Notes under the pieces: generated by a model
Databases searched by the model: none
Told to the model about the DNA's origin: nothing
What the model saw: only the letters and a program-made list of their open reading frames with translations
Shown here: one piece after another, positions 7,501 through 16,235 of the stretch
How the letters are laid out: every line of letters starts with the position of its first letter
Numbering within the stretch: position 1 is the stretch's first letter
Position numbers and translations under genes: made by a program
Assembly: GCF_003086355.1 (NCBI RefSeq)
Contig: NZ_CP031733.1
Span: 1,674,001 to 1,738,000 of the forward strand
Direction of reading: 5' to 3'
Length of the DNA stretch: 64,000 nucleotides
Origin: Streptococcus chenjunshii
GTDB taxonomy: Bacteria > Bacillota > Bacilli > Lactobacillales > Streptococcaceae

Positions 7501-8805
7501 ATGAATGAAAAAGTCTTTCGTGATCCCGTTCACAACTACATCCATGTCAATAATCAGCTTATCTATGATCTGATTAACACTAAAGAATTTCAAAGGCTCC
7601 GGCGAATCAAGCAGGTTCCGACTACTGCCTTTACTTTCCACGGCGCAGAACATAATCGTTTCTCCCATTGTTTAGGAGTTTATGACATCGCCAGGAGAGT
7701 AACTGAAATTTTTGAGCAAAAATACTCCGATATTTGGAATAGCGATGAGTCGCTTTTAACAATGGCAGCAGCCTTGCTCCACGATATCGGACACGGTGCC
7801 TATTCCCATACTTTTGAACGGCTGTTCGCTACTGATCATGAAGCTTTTAGCCGTGAAATCATCACCAATCCTGAAACAGAGATTTACCGTGTGCTCAGCC
7901 AGGTCTCTCCTGATTTCCCTGAAAAAGTAGCCAGTGTTATCAGTCATACCTATCCTAACCAGCAGGTTGTACAGCTTATTTCCAGTCAGGTAGACTGTGA
8001 CCGCATGGACTACCTTCTCAGAGATTCCTATTACACTGCGGCCAGTTACGGTCAGTTTGACTTAACAAGAATTCTGCGCGTCATTCGCCCGACAGAAACT
8101 GGGATTGCTTTTGAACGCAATGGTATGCATGCTGTAGAAGATTATATTGTCAGCCGTTTTCAAATGTATATGCAGGTTTATTTTCACCCAGCCAGCCGGT
8201 CTGTGGAAGTCCTGCTGGAGAAAATTTTAAAACGTGCCAAATGGCTTTTCCAGCAAGAGGGCTATTTCTTTGAAAAAACAGCGCCTAATCTCATCCCTTT
8301 TCTGCAGGATCATTTCACTTTAAACGACTATTTGGCTTTAGATGACGGCGTTATGAATACTTATTTTCAGTCTTGGATGACTGCTGAAGACAAAATTCTG
8401 GCTGATTTATCCAGCCGTTTTATCAATCGCAATATCTTTAAATCAGTTACTTTCAACGAGCAGTCTCAGTCTCAGCTTTACCGGCTGAGAGACTTAGTGC
8501 AGTCAGTAGGGTTCGATCCTGAATATTATACAGGCATTCAGGCCAGTTTTGACCTTCCTTATGACATTTACCGTCCGGAAAAAGAAAACCCGAGAACACA
8601 AATCGAAATCATTCAAAAAAATCAAACCTTAGCAGAACTGTCCACACTGTCTCCAATTGTCAAAACCCTGACTGGAACCAGTTACGGCGATCAGCGTTTC
8701 TATTTTCCAAAAGAAATGCTGCAGCTGAATGACCTTTTTGCTGCTAATAAAGAAATTTTTATCAGCTATACTGCTAACGACCACTTCACACCTCCTAAAA
8801 AATAG
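7501..8805 (+). CDS. HD-domain phosphohydrolase (YwfO/dGTPase-like)
   Basis: A protein of 434 residues starting MNEKVFRDPVHNYIHV, the conserved N-terminus of the YwfO group. Metal-binding residues are visible in HNRFSHCLGV (about 50-59), LLHDIGHGAYSH (about 92-103) and the later DCDRMDYLLRD (about 167-177). The family hydrolyses nucleoside triphosphates, often dGTP-dependent or with (p)ppGpp links; the actual substrate here is not readable. The start is well supported by conservation, yet the -10 box is six bases away, so the message looks leaderless. A strong terminator follows at 8871. Confidence 0.85.
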   Translation: MNEKVFRDPVHNYIHVNNQLIYDLINTKEFQRLRRIKQVPTTAFTFHGAEHNRFSHCLGVYDIARRVTEIFEQKYSDIWNSDESLLTMAAALLHDIGHGAYSHTFERLFATDHEAFSREIITNPETEIYRVLSQVSPDFPEKVASVISHTYPNQQVVQLISSQVDCDRMDYLLRDSYYTAASYGQFDLTRILRVIRPTETGIAFERNGMHAVEDYIVSRFQMYMQVYFHPASRSVEVLLEKILKRAKWLFQQEGYFFEKTAPNLIPFLQDHFTLNDYLALDDGVMNTYFQSWMTAEDKILADLSSRFINRNIFKSVTFNEQSQSQLYRLRDLVQSVGFDPEYYTGIQASFDLPYDIYRPEKENPRTQIEIIQKNQTLAELSTLSPIVKTLTGTSYGDQRFYFPKEMLQLNDLFAANKEIFISYTANDHFTPPKK

Positions 8806-8870
8806 AAACAGTCCCACTTCTTTAACAGTAAACCTGTTTGATCAGAACAAATGTGTTCACATCAAAATAG

Positions 8871-8908
8871 AAAAACATCCGAGAAACTGAAGTTTCTCGG
8901 ATGTTTTT
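8871..8908 (+). terminator. strong intrinsic terminator
   Basis: AAAAACATCCGAGAAA and TTTCTCGGATGTTTTT form a 16-bp stem with a 6-base loop, ending in a T run. A nearly identical hairpin stands at 50881-50919. Confidence 0.85.
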
Positions 8909-9072
8909 ATCTGCAAAGCAGCCTTATTCCTAGCCTCCCTGCACTTCGCATAATTGTATCACCTTGTTCAAAGAGTTCAGACCATGTTCAGTTTTTCTGC
9001 ACAGTCCCCATGACAAAACCCTTATTTTTTAGTAATATAGTATATAGAAATTTTTAGATTACGGAGAAATCA

Positions 9073-9882
9073 ATGTCTATCAAACTTGTCGCTATTGATA
9101 TTGATGGCACACTTCTTAACAACGACCGAAAAATTACACCGGATGTGCGGAAAGCTATTCAGGAAGCCAAAAAAGAGGGCCATAAAATTGTTCTGGCGAC
9201 CGGCCGCCCAATAGCCGGCGTCCAAAGTCTGCTGACAGAGTTGGATCTTAAAGACAAAGGCGATTATGTTATCACTTTCAATGGCAGTCTGGTACAGGAT
9301 ACAGCCAGCGGCGCTGATATCATCAAAAAAACACTGACATATGAGGACTATCTAAACCTTGAATTTTGGAGTCGTAAACTCAATGTCCACTTGCATGCCA
9401 TCACCAAAGAAGGAATTTATACAGCTAACAGAGATATCGGCAAATACACCATTCACGAAGCTACGCTGGTTGACATGCCAGTTTTTTACCGAACACCGGA
9501 GGAAATGGCCGATAAAGAAATTGTCAAAGTCATGATGATCGATGAGCCTGAGATTTTAGACGCTGCTATTGCTAAGCTGTCGCAAGAACTGTATGATTCA
9601 TATACTATCGTAAAATCAACTCCTTTCTATCTCGAAATCATCAACAAAGAAGCTAGTAAAGGCAAGGCGCTCACCCATCTGGCAGAAAAACTGGGACTGC
9701 AAAACAGTGAAACCATGGCCATCGGTGATGAAGAAAACGACCGAGCTATGCTGGAGGCTGCAGGTACACCAGTAGCCATGGCCAATGCTGTGCCGGAAAT
9801 CAAAAAGCTGGCTAAATATATCACCAAATCAAACGAAGAAAGCGGCGTAGCTTATGCGATTCGCCAATGGGTACTAAACTAA
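9073..9882 (+). CDS. Cof-type HAD-IIB phosphatase
   Basis: A protein of 269 residues. Motif I is DIDGTLLNND (residues 9-18), motif II is TGRP (about 43), the Lys of motif III lies in SKGKAL (about 196), and motif IV is GDEENDRAML (about 217). These define Cof/YidA-type sugar-phosphate or nucleotide phosphatases with a C2 cap. A GGAG ribosome site lies seven bases before the ATG. The stop overlaps the next start by one base (TAATG), making a three-gene operon with the two aminoacyltransferases. A role in wall precursor metabolism is possible from context only. Confidence 0.88.
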   Translation: MSIKLVAIDIDGTLLNNDRKITPDVRKAIQEAKKEGHKIVLATGRPIAGVQSLLTELDLKDKGDYVITFNGSLVQDTASGADIIKKTLTYEDYLNLEFWSRKLNVHLHAITKEGIYTANRDIGKYTIHEATLVDMPVFYRTPEEMADKEIVKVMMIDEPEILDAAIAKLSQELYDSYTIVKSTPFYLEIINKEASKGKALTHLAEKLGLQNSETMAIGDEENDRAMLEAAGTPVAMANAVPEIKKLAKYITKSNEESGVAYAIRQWVLN

Positions 9883-11096
9883 TGCTTACATATAAAACTG
9901 GGATTTCAAAAACAGAGCACGATGAGTTTGTCAAAGCAAGCCATCAAACCAATCTTCTGCAGAGTTCAGACTGGGCGCAGGTTAAAGATAATTGGGGCAG
10001 TGAGCGTCTTGGGTTTTATCAGGATGATGTCCTTGTTGCATCAGCTTCTGTTTTGATCAGGCCTTTGCTGCTCGGAATGACTATGCTCTATGTTCCAAGA
10101 GGGCCAGTTATGGATTACAGCAATCCGGACTTAGTCAAAGAGGTCATTGCTGCTCTGAAGGCTTACGGCAAAACAAAACGTGCTCTTTTTATCAAATTTG
10201 ACCCCGCCCTCCTTCTCAAGCAGTATAAAATTGGGCAGGAAACGGAAGAAAATGAAGAAACGCTTACACAATTAGCGAATCTCCAGAAAGCCGGTGCCCG
10301 CTGGACGGGCAGGACTAAGGAAATCGCGGAAAGTATTCAGCCGCGTTTTCAGGCCAATGTTTATACCGAAGCTGAACTGACAAAAAGCTTCCCCAAGCAT
10401 ACTAAACGATTGATGAAAGATGCCCAAAAAAGGGGGGTAGAGACCAGCCGCGGTGATGTTGCAGATGTCAAAGCTTTCGCCGATGTAGTAGCCTTGACTG
10501 AGAGTCGAAAAGGCGTAGCCCTGCGCAATGAAGCTTATTTCAAAAAAATGATGACTATCTATGGCGACGATGCTTACCTGCATCTTGCTAAAGTTAACCT
10601 GCCCAAGCGCCTGCAGGAATATAAAGAACAGTTAGCCCAAGTTGAAAAAGAACTCTCAGAAACCGAAGAGCATCAAAAGAAACGGCTGACCAAACTCAGA
10701 CAGCAGGAAGCTTCTATCAGCAAGTACATCAAGGAATTTGAAGATTTTGTTGAAAAATATCCAGATGAACTGATTATTGCGGGCATCCTCTCTGTCCGCT
10801 TCGGGAATGTAATGGAAATGCTCTATGCCGGTATGAATGATGAATTCAAGAAGTTCTACCCGCAGTATTCCCTCTATCCTAAAGTCTTTGAAGATGCATA
10901 CCAAGACGGTATTGTCTGGGCTAATATGGGAGGAGTGGAAGGCAGTCTGGATGACGGACTGACCAAGTTTAAAGCTAATTTTAACCCAACAATTGAAGAA
11001 TTTATCGGCGAATTTAATATTCCTGTCAGTAAATTACTTTATCCATTAGCTAACTATGCCTATGAGACAGGCAAAAAAATGAGGAATAACCACTAA
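9882..11096 (+). CDS. Fem-family peptidoglycan interpeptide-bridge aminoacyltransferase (MurM/MurN type)
   Basis: A protein of 404 residues. It has two GNAT-like halves separated by a long coiled-coil arm (about residues 235-290, rich in Lys, Glu and Gln), the classical FemABX architecture. Visible family segments include SSDWAQVKDNWG near the N-terminus and GGVEGSLDDGLTKFKANF near the C-terminus. Such enzymes transfer Ala, Ser or Gly from aminoacyl-tRNA to the lysine side chain of lipid II. The start at 9882 overlaps the upstream stop, giving tight coupling. It is the first of two paralogues in tandem. Which of MurM or MurN it is cannot be told by eye. Confidence 0.87.
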   Translation: MLTYKTGISKTEHDEFVKASHQTNLLQSSDWAQVKDNWGSERLGFYQDDVLVASASVLIRPLLLGMTMLYVPRGPVMDYSNPDLVKEVIAALKAYGKTKRALFIKFDPALLLKQYKIGQETEENEETLTQLANLQKAGARWTGRTKEIAESIQPRFQANVYTEAELTKSFPKHTKRLMKDAQKRGVETSRGDVADVKAFADVVALTESRKGVALRNEAYFKKMMTIYGDDAYLHLAKVNLPKRLQEYKEQLAQVEKELSETEEHQKKRLTKLRQQEASISKYIKEFEDFVEKYPDELIIAGILSVRFGNVMEMLYAGMNDEFKKFYPQYSLYPKVFEDAYQDGIVWANMGGVEGSLDDGLTKFKANFNPTIEEFIGEFNIPVSKLLYPLANYAYETGKKMRNNH

Positions 11097-12331
11097 TGCC
11101 TTTTACAATTTTAAGTCAAGAACAATTCAGCGATTACTGTGCACGTCTTCCTTATAAATCTTTTATGCAGTCTGTTCAAATGGCTGAATTGCTGAAAAAA
11201 CGCGGCTTTACCGCTGAATTTGCCGCCTACAGTGAGCAAGGAAAAGTCCTTGTCGCTGCAGTTCTGTACAGCACGCCTATGACTGGAGGGCTGCACATGG
11301 AAATTAACTCTGGGCCGGCAGTTGCAGATAGCCGTTATCTCAAAAAATTCTATAAAGAATTACGGGACTATGCCAAGGAAAAAGGGGCTTTAGAACTCAT
11401 TGTCAAACCCTATGATACCTATCAGACTTTTGATGGTGAAGGCAAGCCGCTTGACAAAGAAAAGCCGGAACTTATTGATAATTTGGTTGATTTAGGCTAT
11501 AAACATGATGGCCTGCTGACCGGCTACCCAGGCGGTGAGCCGGACTGGCACTACGTCAAAGATATCAGTCAATTAGATGAAAAGTCCCTGCGCAAATCCT
11601 TTAGTAAGAAAGGACGGCCTCTTCTAAAAAAGGCTAACACCTTCGGTATTAACATCAGGCAGCTTAAGCGCGATGAACTGCCGCTTTTTAAGGATATTAC
11701 AGCAGCAACTTCTGACAGACGTGCTTATATTGACAAACCGCTCGATTATTATGAAGATTTTTATGATGCTTGGGGAGAGGATGCAGCCTTCACTGTCGCT
11801 ACCCTCAATTTTTCAGATTATTACCAAAATCTTGAACAAGACCAAGCTAAGCTGGCTCAGCGGATTGATAAATTAAAAGCAGCACTCGAAGAACAGCCGC
11901 AGTCTGATAAAAAACGCAACCAGCTGCGTGAACTCAGCAGCCAGTATGACAGTTTCGAACTCCGAAAACAAGAGGCTCAGCAGTTTTTAGAAGAATACGG
12001 CCAAAAAGACGTTATCCTTGCCGGCAGCCTTTTTGTTTACACTAAACAGGAAGCGATATATCTCTTTTCAGGCTCCTATCCGGCCTTTAATAAATTCTAT
12101 GCTCCTGCTCTCCTGCAAGAATATGTCATGCTGGAAGCCCTAAAACGCGGTATCCCCAGCTACAATCTTTTAGGTATTACCGGAGAGTTTGATGGATCCG
12201 ACAGTATCCTCCGTTTCAAGCAGAATTTTAACGGCTACATTACGCGAAAAACAGGGACCTTCCGCTATTATCCTCAGCCTTTAAAATTCAAAATCCTTCA
12301 CACAATCAAGAAAATACTGGGCCGCCAATAA
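11096..12331 (+). CDS. Fem-family peptidoglycan interpeptide-bridge aminoacyltransferase, second copy
   Basis: A protein of 411 residues, paralogous to its upstream neighbour, with the same layout. The N-terminal half contains SFMQSVQMAELLKKRGF. A helical arm follows at about 240-300, and the C-terminal half ends GITGEFDGSDSILRFKQNF. The second enzyme of such pairs usually adds the next bridge residue. Its ATG overlaps the previous stop by one base. The C-terminus is basic (KFKILHTIKKILGRQ), which may help membrane association near lipid II. A hairpin terminator lies about 300 bases downstream at 12634. Confidence 0.87.
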   Translation: MPFTILSQEQFSDYCARLPYKSFMQSVQMAELLKKRGFTAEFAAYSEQGKVLVAAVLYSTPMTGGLHMEINSGPAVADSRYLKKFYKELRDYAKEKGALELIVKPYDTYQTFDGEGKPLDKEKPELIDNLVDLGYKHDGLLTGYPGGEPDWHYVKDISQLDEKSLRKSFSKKGRPLLKKANTFGINIRQLKRDELPLFKDITAATSDRRAYIDKPLDYYEDFYDAWGEDAAFTVATLNFSDYYQNLEQDQAKLAQRIDKLKAALEEQPQSDKKRNQLRELSSQYDSFELRKQEAQQFLEEYGQKDVILAGSLFVYTKQEAIYLFSGSYPAFNKFYAPALLQEYVMLEALKRGIPSYNLLGITGEFDGSDSILRFKQNFNGYITRKTGTFRYYPQPLKFKILHTIKKILGRQ

Positions 12332-12491
12332 AAATAAAGTGAAACAGATTGGGGCTTCTAGGTTTTCGCTCATCTCCCTGTGCAGTTGATAACGCCTTTG
12401 GTATCTTAGTGAACTGTATTCAGCGGGAATGCCAGCGACAACTTAAACGAGGGTAGCTGCTCTGTGAATATAGATCCTCCCTTATGTTTAA

Positions 12492-12713
12492 GGCAACACT
12501 GCGATTAGTCTTCTATTTTTCAGTCACTTTTACCGATCTTTGTATCATGACGAAAGCGATGCGTTTATCGTTGCTGTTATCGGGGAGTTGTTGCCCGTCA
12601 TTATTGCTGCATGGATTATACCTGCTACTATTCAAAAAGCCTCAAACAACGTTTTTAAGCGTCGTTTGAGGCTTTTTGACTGTTACTCAATAAAAAGAAA
12701 GACACCCTTTTAA
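12492..12713 (+). pseudogene. possible decayed membrane-protein fragment
   Basis: A 73-codon open frame without a start codon contains a protein-like, hydrophobic stretch, DAFIVAVIGELLPVIIAAWI. It is overlapped at its end by two terminator hairpins. I do not recognise the family. It could be the tail of a lost membrane protein or chance. The rest of the gap from 12332 to 12800 shows nothing but the two terminators. Confidence 0.25.
12634..12677 (+). terminator. terminator, plus-strand
   Basis: AAAAAGCCTCAAAC and GTTTGAGGCTTTTT form a stem of about 14 bp with the T run on the plus strand. It closes the aminoacyltransferase operon or the decayed fragment. Confidence 0.75.
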
Positions 12714-12734
12714 GTCAGTCTGCTTAAAAGGGTG
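12703..12734 (-). terminator. terminator of tpiA
   Basis: CACCCTTTTAAG and CTTAAAAGGGTG form a perfect 12-bp stem with an 8-base loop. It is followed on the minus strand by a pyrimidine-rich run. Confidence 0.8.
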
Positions 12735-12800
12735 CTGTATTTTGTTATTTCCCTCTGCTCAGCAGTTACTTAGCAGCAGAAAATCAGTGAAATTAATTTT

Positions 12801-13574
<774 letters not shown>

Positions 13575-13594
13575 TTATTTTATTTTACGCTTCT

Positions 13595-13603
13595 ATTGTA
13601 GCA
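13595..13603 (-). promoter_or_regulatory. extended -10 promoter of tpiA
   Basis: TGCTACAAT on the minus strand, about 35 bases upstream of the tpiA start codon. Confidence 0.6.
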
Positions 13604-13753
13604 TATTTCCTGTAAATATTAAAGATTATTCTGTCTTAAAGACACTAAGGCCATTCAAATTCAAACAAACGTAAGGCAAAGTCGGGTAAACGTGCATCGC
13701 AACATCCACTGCACAGGCTGTCCAACTATATGTTAAAAATAATTCACTTTTTC

Positions 13754-13782
13754 TTGACAAACTGCACCGAAAGTATTATATT
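13754..13782 (+). promoter_or_regulatory. consensus sigma-A promoter of the alpha/beta hydrolase gene
   Basis: TTGACA, a 17-base spacer and TATATT. The predicted leader is about 160 bases, AT-rich, with a small CTCTA/TAGAG hairpin near its end. The stretch 13604-13753 shows no gene. Confidence 0.75.
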
Positions 13783-13949
13783 AGTAATGAAAAAGTTATA
13801 AATATATCACTTATAAAATTTTATTTTCTCCTAAACTTTCTGTTAAATCTTTAAAGAAAAGCTTCTTATTCTGAACCTATCAATAATCTTAATAACATAC
13901 AGGCCTATCTCTACAAATAGAGAAAAATCACAATAAGGGGGACTGCACA

Positions 13950-14984
13950 ATGAAATTTTTTTTGAGGATAGTAAAATACGTCGGTATTATAATTGTTCTG
14001 CTCATCTTGATTGTCATCGCTCTACGGCTGTACAATCATTACACTTACAGCAAGTATAATCATATCGACAGCAATTCTGTTTATTCTGACCCAACTAATC
14101 TTGACCTTTACCCTTCTGAGTATGAAGGAGTGCAGATAGAGCATATTCAGGGCGATTATCTGAATGGCTTTCACCTCAAACCCGCTGCAAAAACGAAAAA
14201 AGGGGTCATCGTTACTTTCGGCGGTTCTGAAGGATCTCCCGGTTATTATGAAGGAGTCAGTTTTGCCCTTCAAGGCTATGAAGTGCTGTCACTCTTTAGC
14301 TACGGTATGCCAAATCAGCAACCCTCCCTTTCAAAAATTCCAATTGACTTCTTTGATGAAGTACTGGCTTATATTGAGAAAAACGTTGCCGATCCTGCTC
14401 CTCTTACACTGTATGGGGCTTCTAAAGGGGCTGAACTCTGCCTCAATCTTGTTAATTATTATTCAGAGATTGACCATATCATTCTCATGGCACCAAGTGC
14501 TTATAACTTCAATGGTCTGGATTATGAAAACATCAGCTCATCATGGACTTATAAAGGAAAAGAGCTCCCCTATATCTCAACCATGCATGCCGGTTTTCCA
14601 GAGTATATCGCTTTCTTGTTTGGTATGGTTAGCGGAGCACCGACCTCCTATGAACCGCTTTACCGTACAGCAATTGCCAATACCGACAAGGTTGCAGATT
14701 ATGAGATCCTCCAAAAAGCTGCTGATGCCGATATTTTGATTTTTGCAGGAGGCGATGATCGTATGTGGCCCAGTGCCAGTATGGCAAAAGTAATCAAGAA
14801 AACTCAAGGAGAACGAGCTGAGCTCCACATCTATGATAAAGCTGGCCATATCTTTGCAGAAGAAGGCTATCTTGCAAGTCCCTACGGACTTATAGCAACC
14901 GGCGGCAGCAAAAAAGAAAATGAAGCTGCCGGCCAAGCTTACCGTGAAGTTTTGGTGCAGCGCTTAAGCCAATGGCATCAGTGA
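13950..14984 (+). CDS. membrane-anchored alpha/beta hydrolase, BAAT/acyl-CoA thioesterase C-terminal type
   Basis: A protein of 344 residues. One N-terminal membrane helix (about residues 8-28) leaves the enzyme outside the membrane. The hydrolase fold shows an oxyanion-like FGGSEGSPGYYEG (about 90-102), the nucleophile elbow YGASKGAE (Ser near 159), a late Asp in GGDDRMWPS (about 268) and His in AGHIF (about 300). This layout matches the BAAT C-terminal family, which acts on acyl thioesters or esters; the natural substrate is unknown. It has a consensus promoter, a GGGGG ribosome site and a terminator, so it is a self-contained gene in the tuf-tpiA accessory island. Confidence 0.8.
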   Translation: MKFFLRIVKYVGIIIVLLILIVIALRLYNHYTYSKYNHIDSNSVYSDPTNLDLYPSEYEGVQIEHIQGDYLNGFHLKPAAKTKKGVIVTFGGSEGSPGYYEGVSFALQGYEVLSLFSYGMPNQQPSLSKIPIDFFDEVLAYIEKNVADPAPLTLYGASKGAELCLNLVNYYSEIDHIILMAPSAYNFNGLDYENISSSWTYKGKELPYISTMHAGFPEYIAFLFGMVSGAPTSYEPLYRTAIANTDKVADYEILQKAADADILIFAGGDDRMWPSASMAKVIKKTQGERAELHIYDKAGHIFAEEGYLASPYGLIATGGSKKENEAAGQAYREVLVQRLSQWHQ

Positions 14985-15065
14985 GCATCTTTATTAGAAA
15001 ATTACACATCTGCTTTATTAAGTAAAATATTTACTCAAAAATTAATTTCTTAAAATAATAGCTTA

Positions 15066-15106
15066 GGCTGAAGATAAACTTAATTTTTTGATGTTTATCT
15101 TCAGCC
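15066..15106. terminator. bidirectional terminator
   Basis: GGCTGAAGATAAAC and GTTTATCTTCAGCC form a perfect 14-bp stem with T runs on both sides. It ends the hydrolase gene. Confidence 0.85.
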
Positions 15107-15154
15107 TTATCTTTTTTCTGCTGTTGTCATATTAACCTTTGTTTATATATTATA

Positions 15155-16044
15155 CTCGTGGTGCTAGTTAAACTCAAAATAGCTTAGATTATAAGCCAAC
15201 AGGATTTGTTCAAGCCTCAACTGTAGCCCAGTTAGTCCTCTGGCAAAGGTTTGTTCCATATCAAAAAGAGTACATAACTTAGAAAAGCGCGTTTCAATGG
15301 TTCGCCTCATAGCTAACAATCTCCAATTGTTGTGCTGGCCAGTCCCTTCCATGTTCTGACGCCATGGCGTCCATAAGTGATCCCCTCTTCGTTCCAAGTT
15401 ATCTTTAAGCTCCTGACTGAGGTAGCCTAAGTCTGCTAAAATCACAGATTGTCGGCAACCTTCCAACAAGTCATCAACCACCTTGATATCATGAACAGAA
15501 GCTGGTGTCTCAACATAGTTCAGAATATAGCCAGATAAGGTAACGAGCATATGAACTTTGAAGCCATAGAACCATAAGCGTTTAGATGCATTGTAACCAA
15601 TATCTGCCAGCCCTTCAAAAATCCTTGCTCTATGATTGCGAATAGACTGACAAAGAGTTAAAGGGAAACTATCCATGATGACGATGGTATCAGGTGGTAG
15701 TTGCTTGTTCATGGCTTGGCGAATCAGTTGCACTAGCCAAATTAATTGTCTAGAATGTCGGTTAAAGCGACTTCTTTCTAGTAATCTTCCGTAAGAAAAG
15801 AGTCGGCAGATTCTATAAAAATGACGTTGAGATTTCATCCCTAATTCAGCTTGAAGCACCAGGCAGTAGTCACGATAAAATTGATGACAAATTTTTGATA
15901 ATTGCTTCATATCCCATTGTAAATGATGAGATTTAGCGGTATACTGTAAGTGGCTCATTTGGACTAGCCTCCTGTTTGTTTCGTCACTTACAGTATAGTC
16001 CATTTGAGCTTTTTATTGTATATCAAATGTAACTAGCACCACGG
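15155..16044. mobile_element. IS982-family insertion sequence, about 890 bp, with target duplication
   Basis: The ends carry inverted repeats CGTGGTGCTAGTTA (15157-15170) and TAACTAGCACCACG (16030-16043). Both sides are flanked by ATATATTATA (15145-15154 and 16045-16054), a probable target-site duplication. One apparently intact transposase gene lies inside on the minus strand. The exact outer base is uncertain by one or two positions. The duplicated target includes the stop codon of the neighbouring 50-codon gene, which the insertion preserves. Confidence 0.85.
15164..15958 (-). CDS. IS982-family transposase
   Basis: A protein of 264 residues from the ATG at 15958, which has a strong AGGAGG nine bases upstream; an ATG at 16003 without a ribosome site is less likely. 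DDE-type residues are plausible in IVIMDSFPLTLCQ (first Asp), the VILADLGYLSQEL block (second Asp) and RRTIETRFSKL (Glu). FEGLADIGYNASKRLWFYGF is typical of IS982 transposases. No frameshift or stop interrupts it, so the element may still be mobile. Confidence 0.9.
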   Translation of the reverse strand: MSHLQYTAKSHHLQWDMKQLSKICHQFYRDYCLVLQAELGMKSQRHFYRICRLFSYGRLLERSRFNRHSRQLIWLVQLIRQAMNKQLPPDTIVIMDSFPLTLCQSIRNHRARIFEGLADIGYNASKRLWFYGFKVHMLVTLSGYILNYVETPASVHDIKVVDDLLEGCRQSVILADLGYLSQELKDNLERRGDHLWTPWRQNMEGTGQHNNWRLLAMRRTIETRFSKLCTLFDMEQTFARGLTGLQLRLEQILLAYNLSYFEFN

Positions 16045-16049
16045 ATATA

Positions 16050-16202
16050 TTATATAATTTTATTCTCAACATAATCGCTATCTTTTTTTAGAATATATTC
16101 TCCCCATTTATCTTTAATGTCAAAATAGTACGAATTTCTGAAAACGGCATCATCCCCAAACAGATCTAAATATTTTATTGCAAGTAGTTGACGTGTGTTC
16201 AT
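16050..16202 (-). CDS. 50-residue small protein at the end of the ABC-exporter operon
   Basis: A complete 50-codon frame begins with ATG at 16202, eleven bases after GGAG, and starts 33 bases after the ABC exporter stop. The product is hydrophilic, with many aromatic and charged residues and no Cys; it begins MNTRQLLAIKYLDLFGDD and contains YYFDIKDKWGEYILKKD. I do not recognise it. Position and size would fit an exported peptide, a precursor or an accessory protein, but it has no Gly-Gly leader or signal peptide. The IS element inserted right at its stop codon without altering the protein. Confidence 0.5.
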   Translation of the reverse strand: MNTRQLLAIKYLDLFGDDAVFRNSYYFDIKDKWGEYILKKDSDYVENKII

Positions 16203-16235
16203 AACACCAACATCTCCTAATCAATTACTAATAAA

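Noticed and set aside
12484..12669. Plus-strand frame of 61 codons starting MFKATLRLVF
   Set aside because: It overlaps a terminator hairpin, and the protein-like signal in this stretch is in a different frame.
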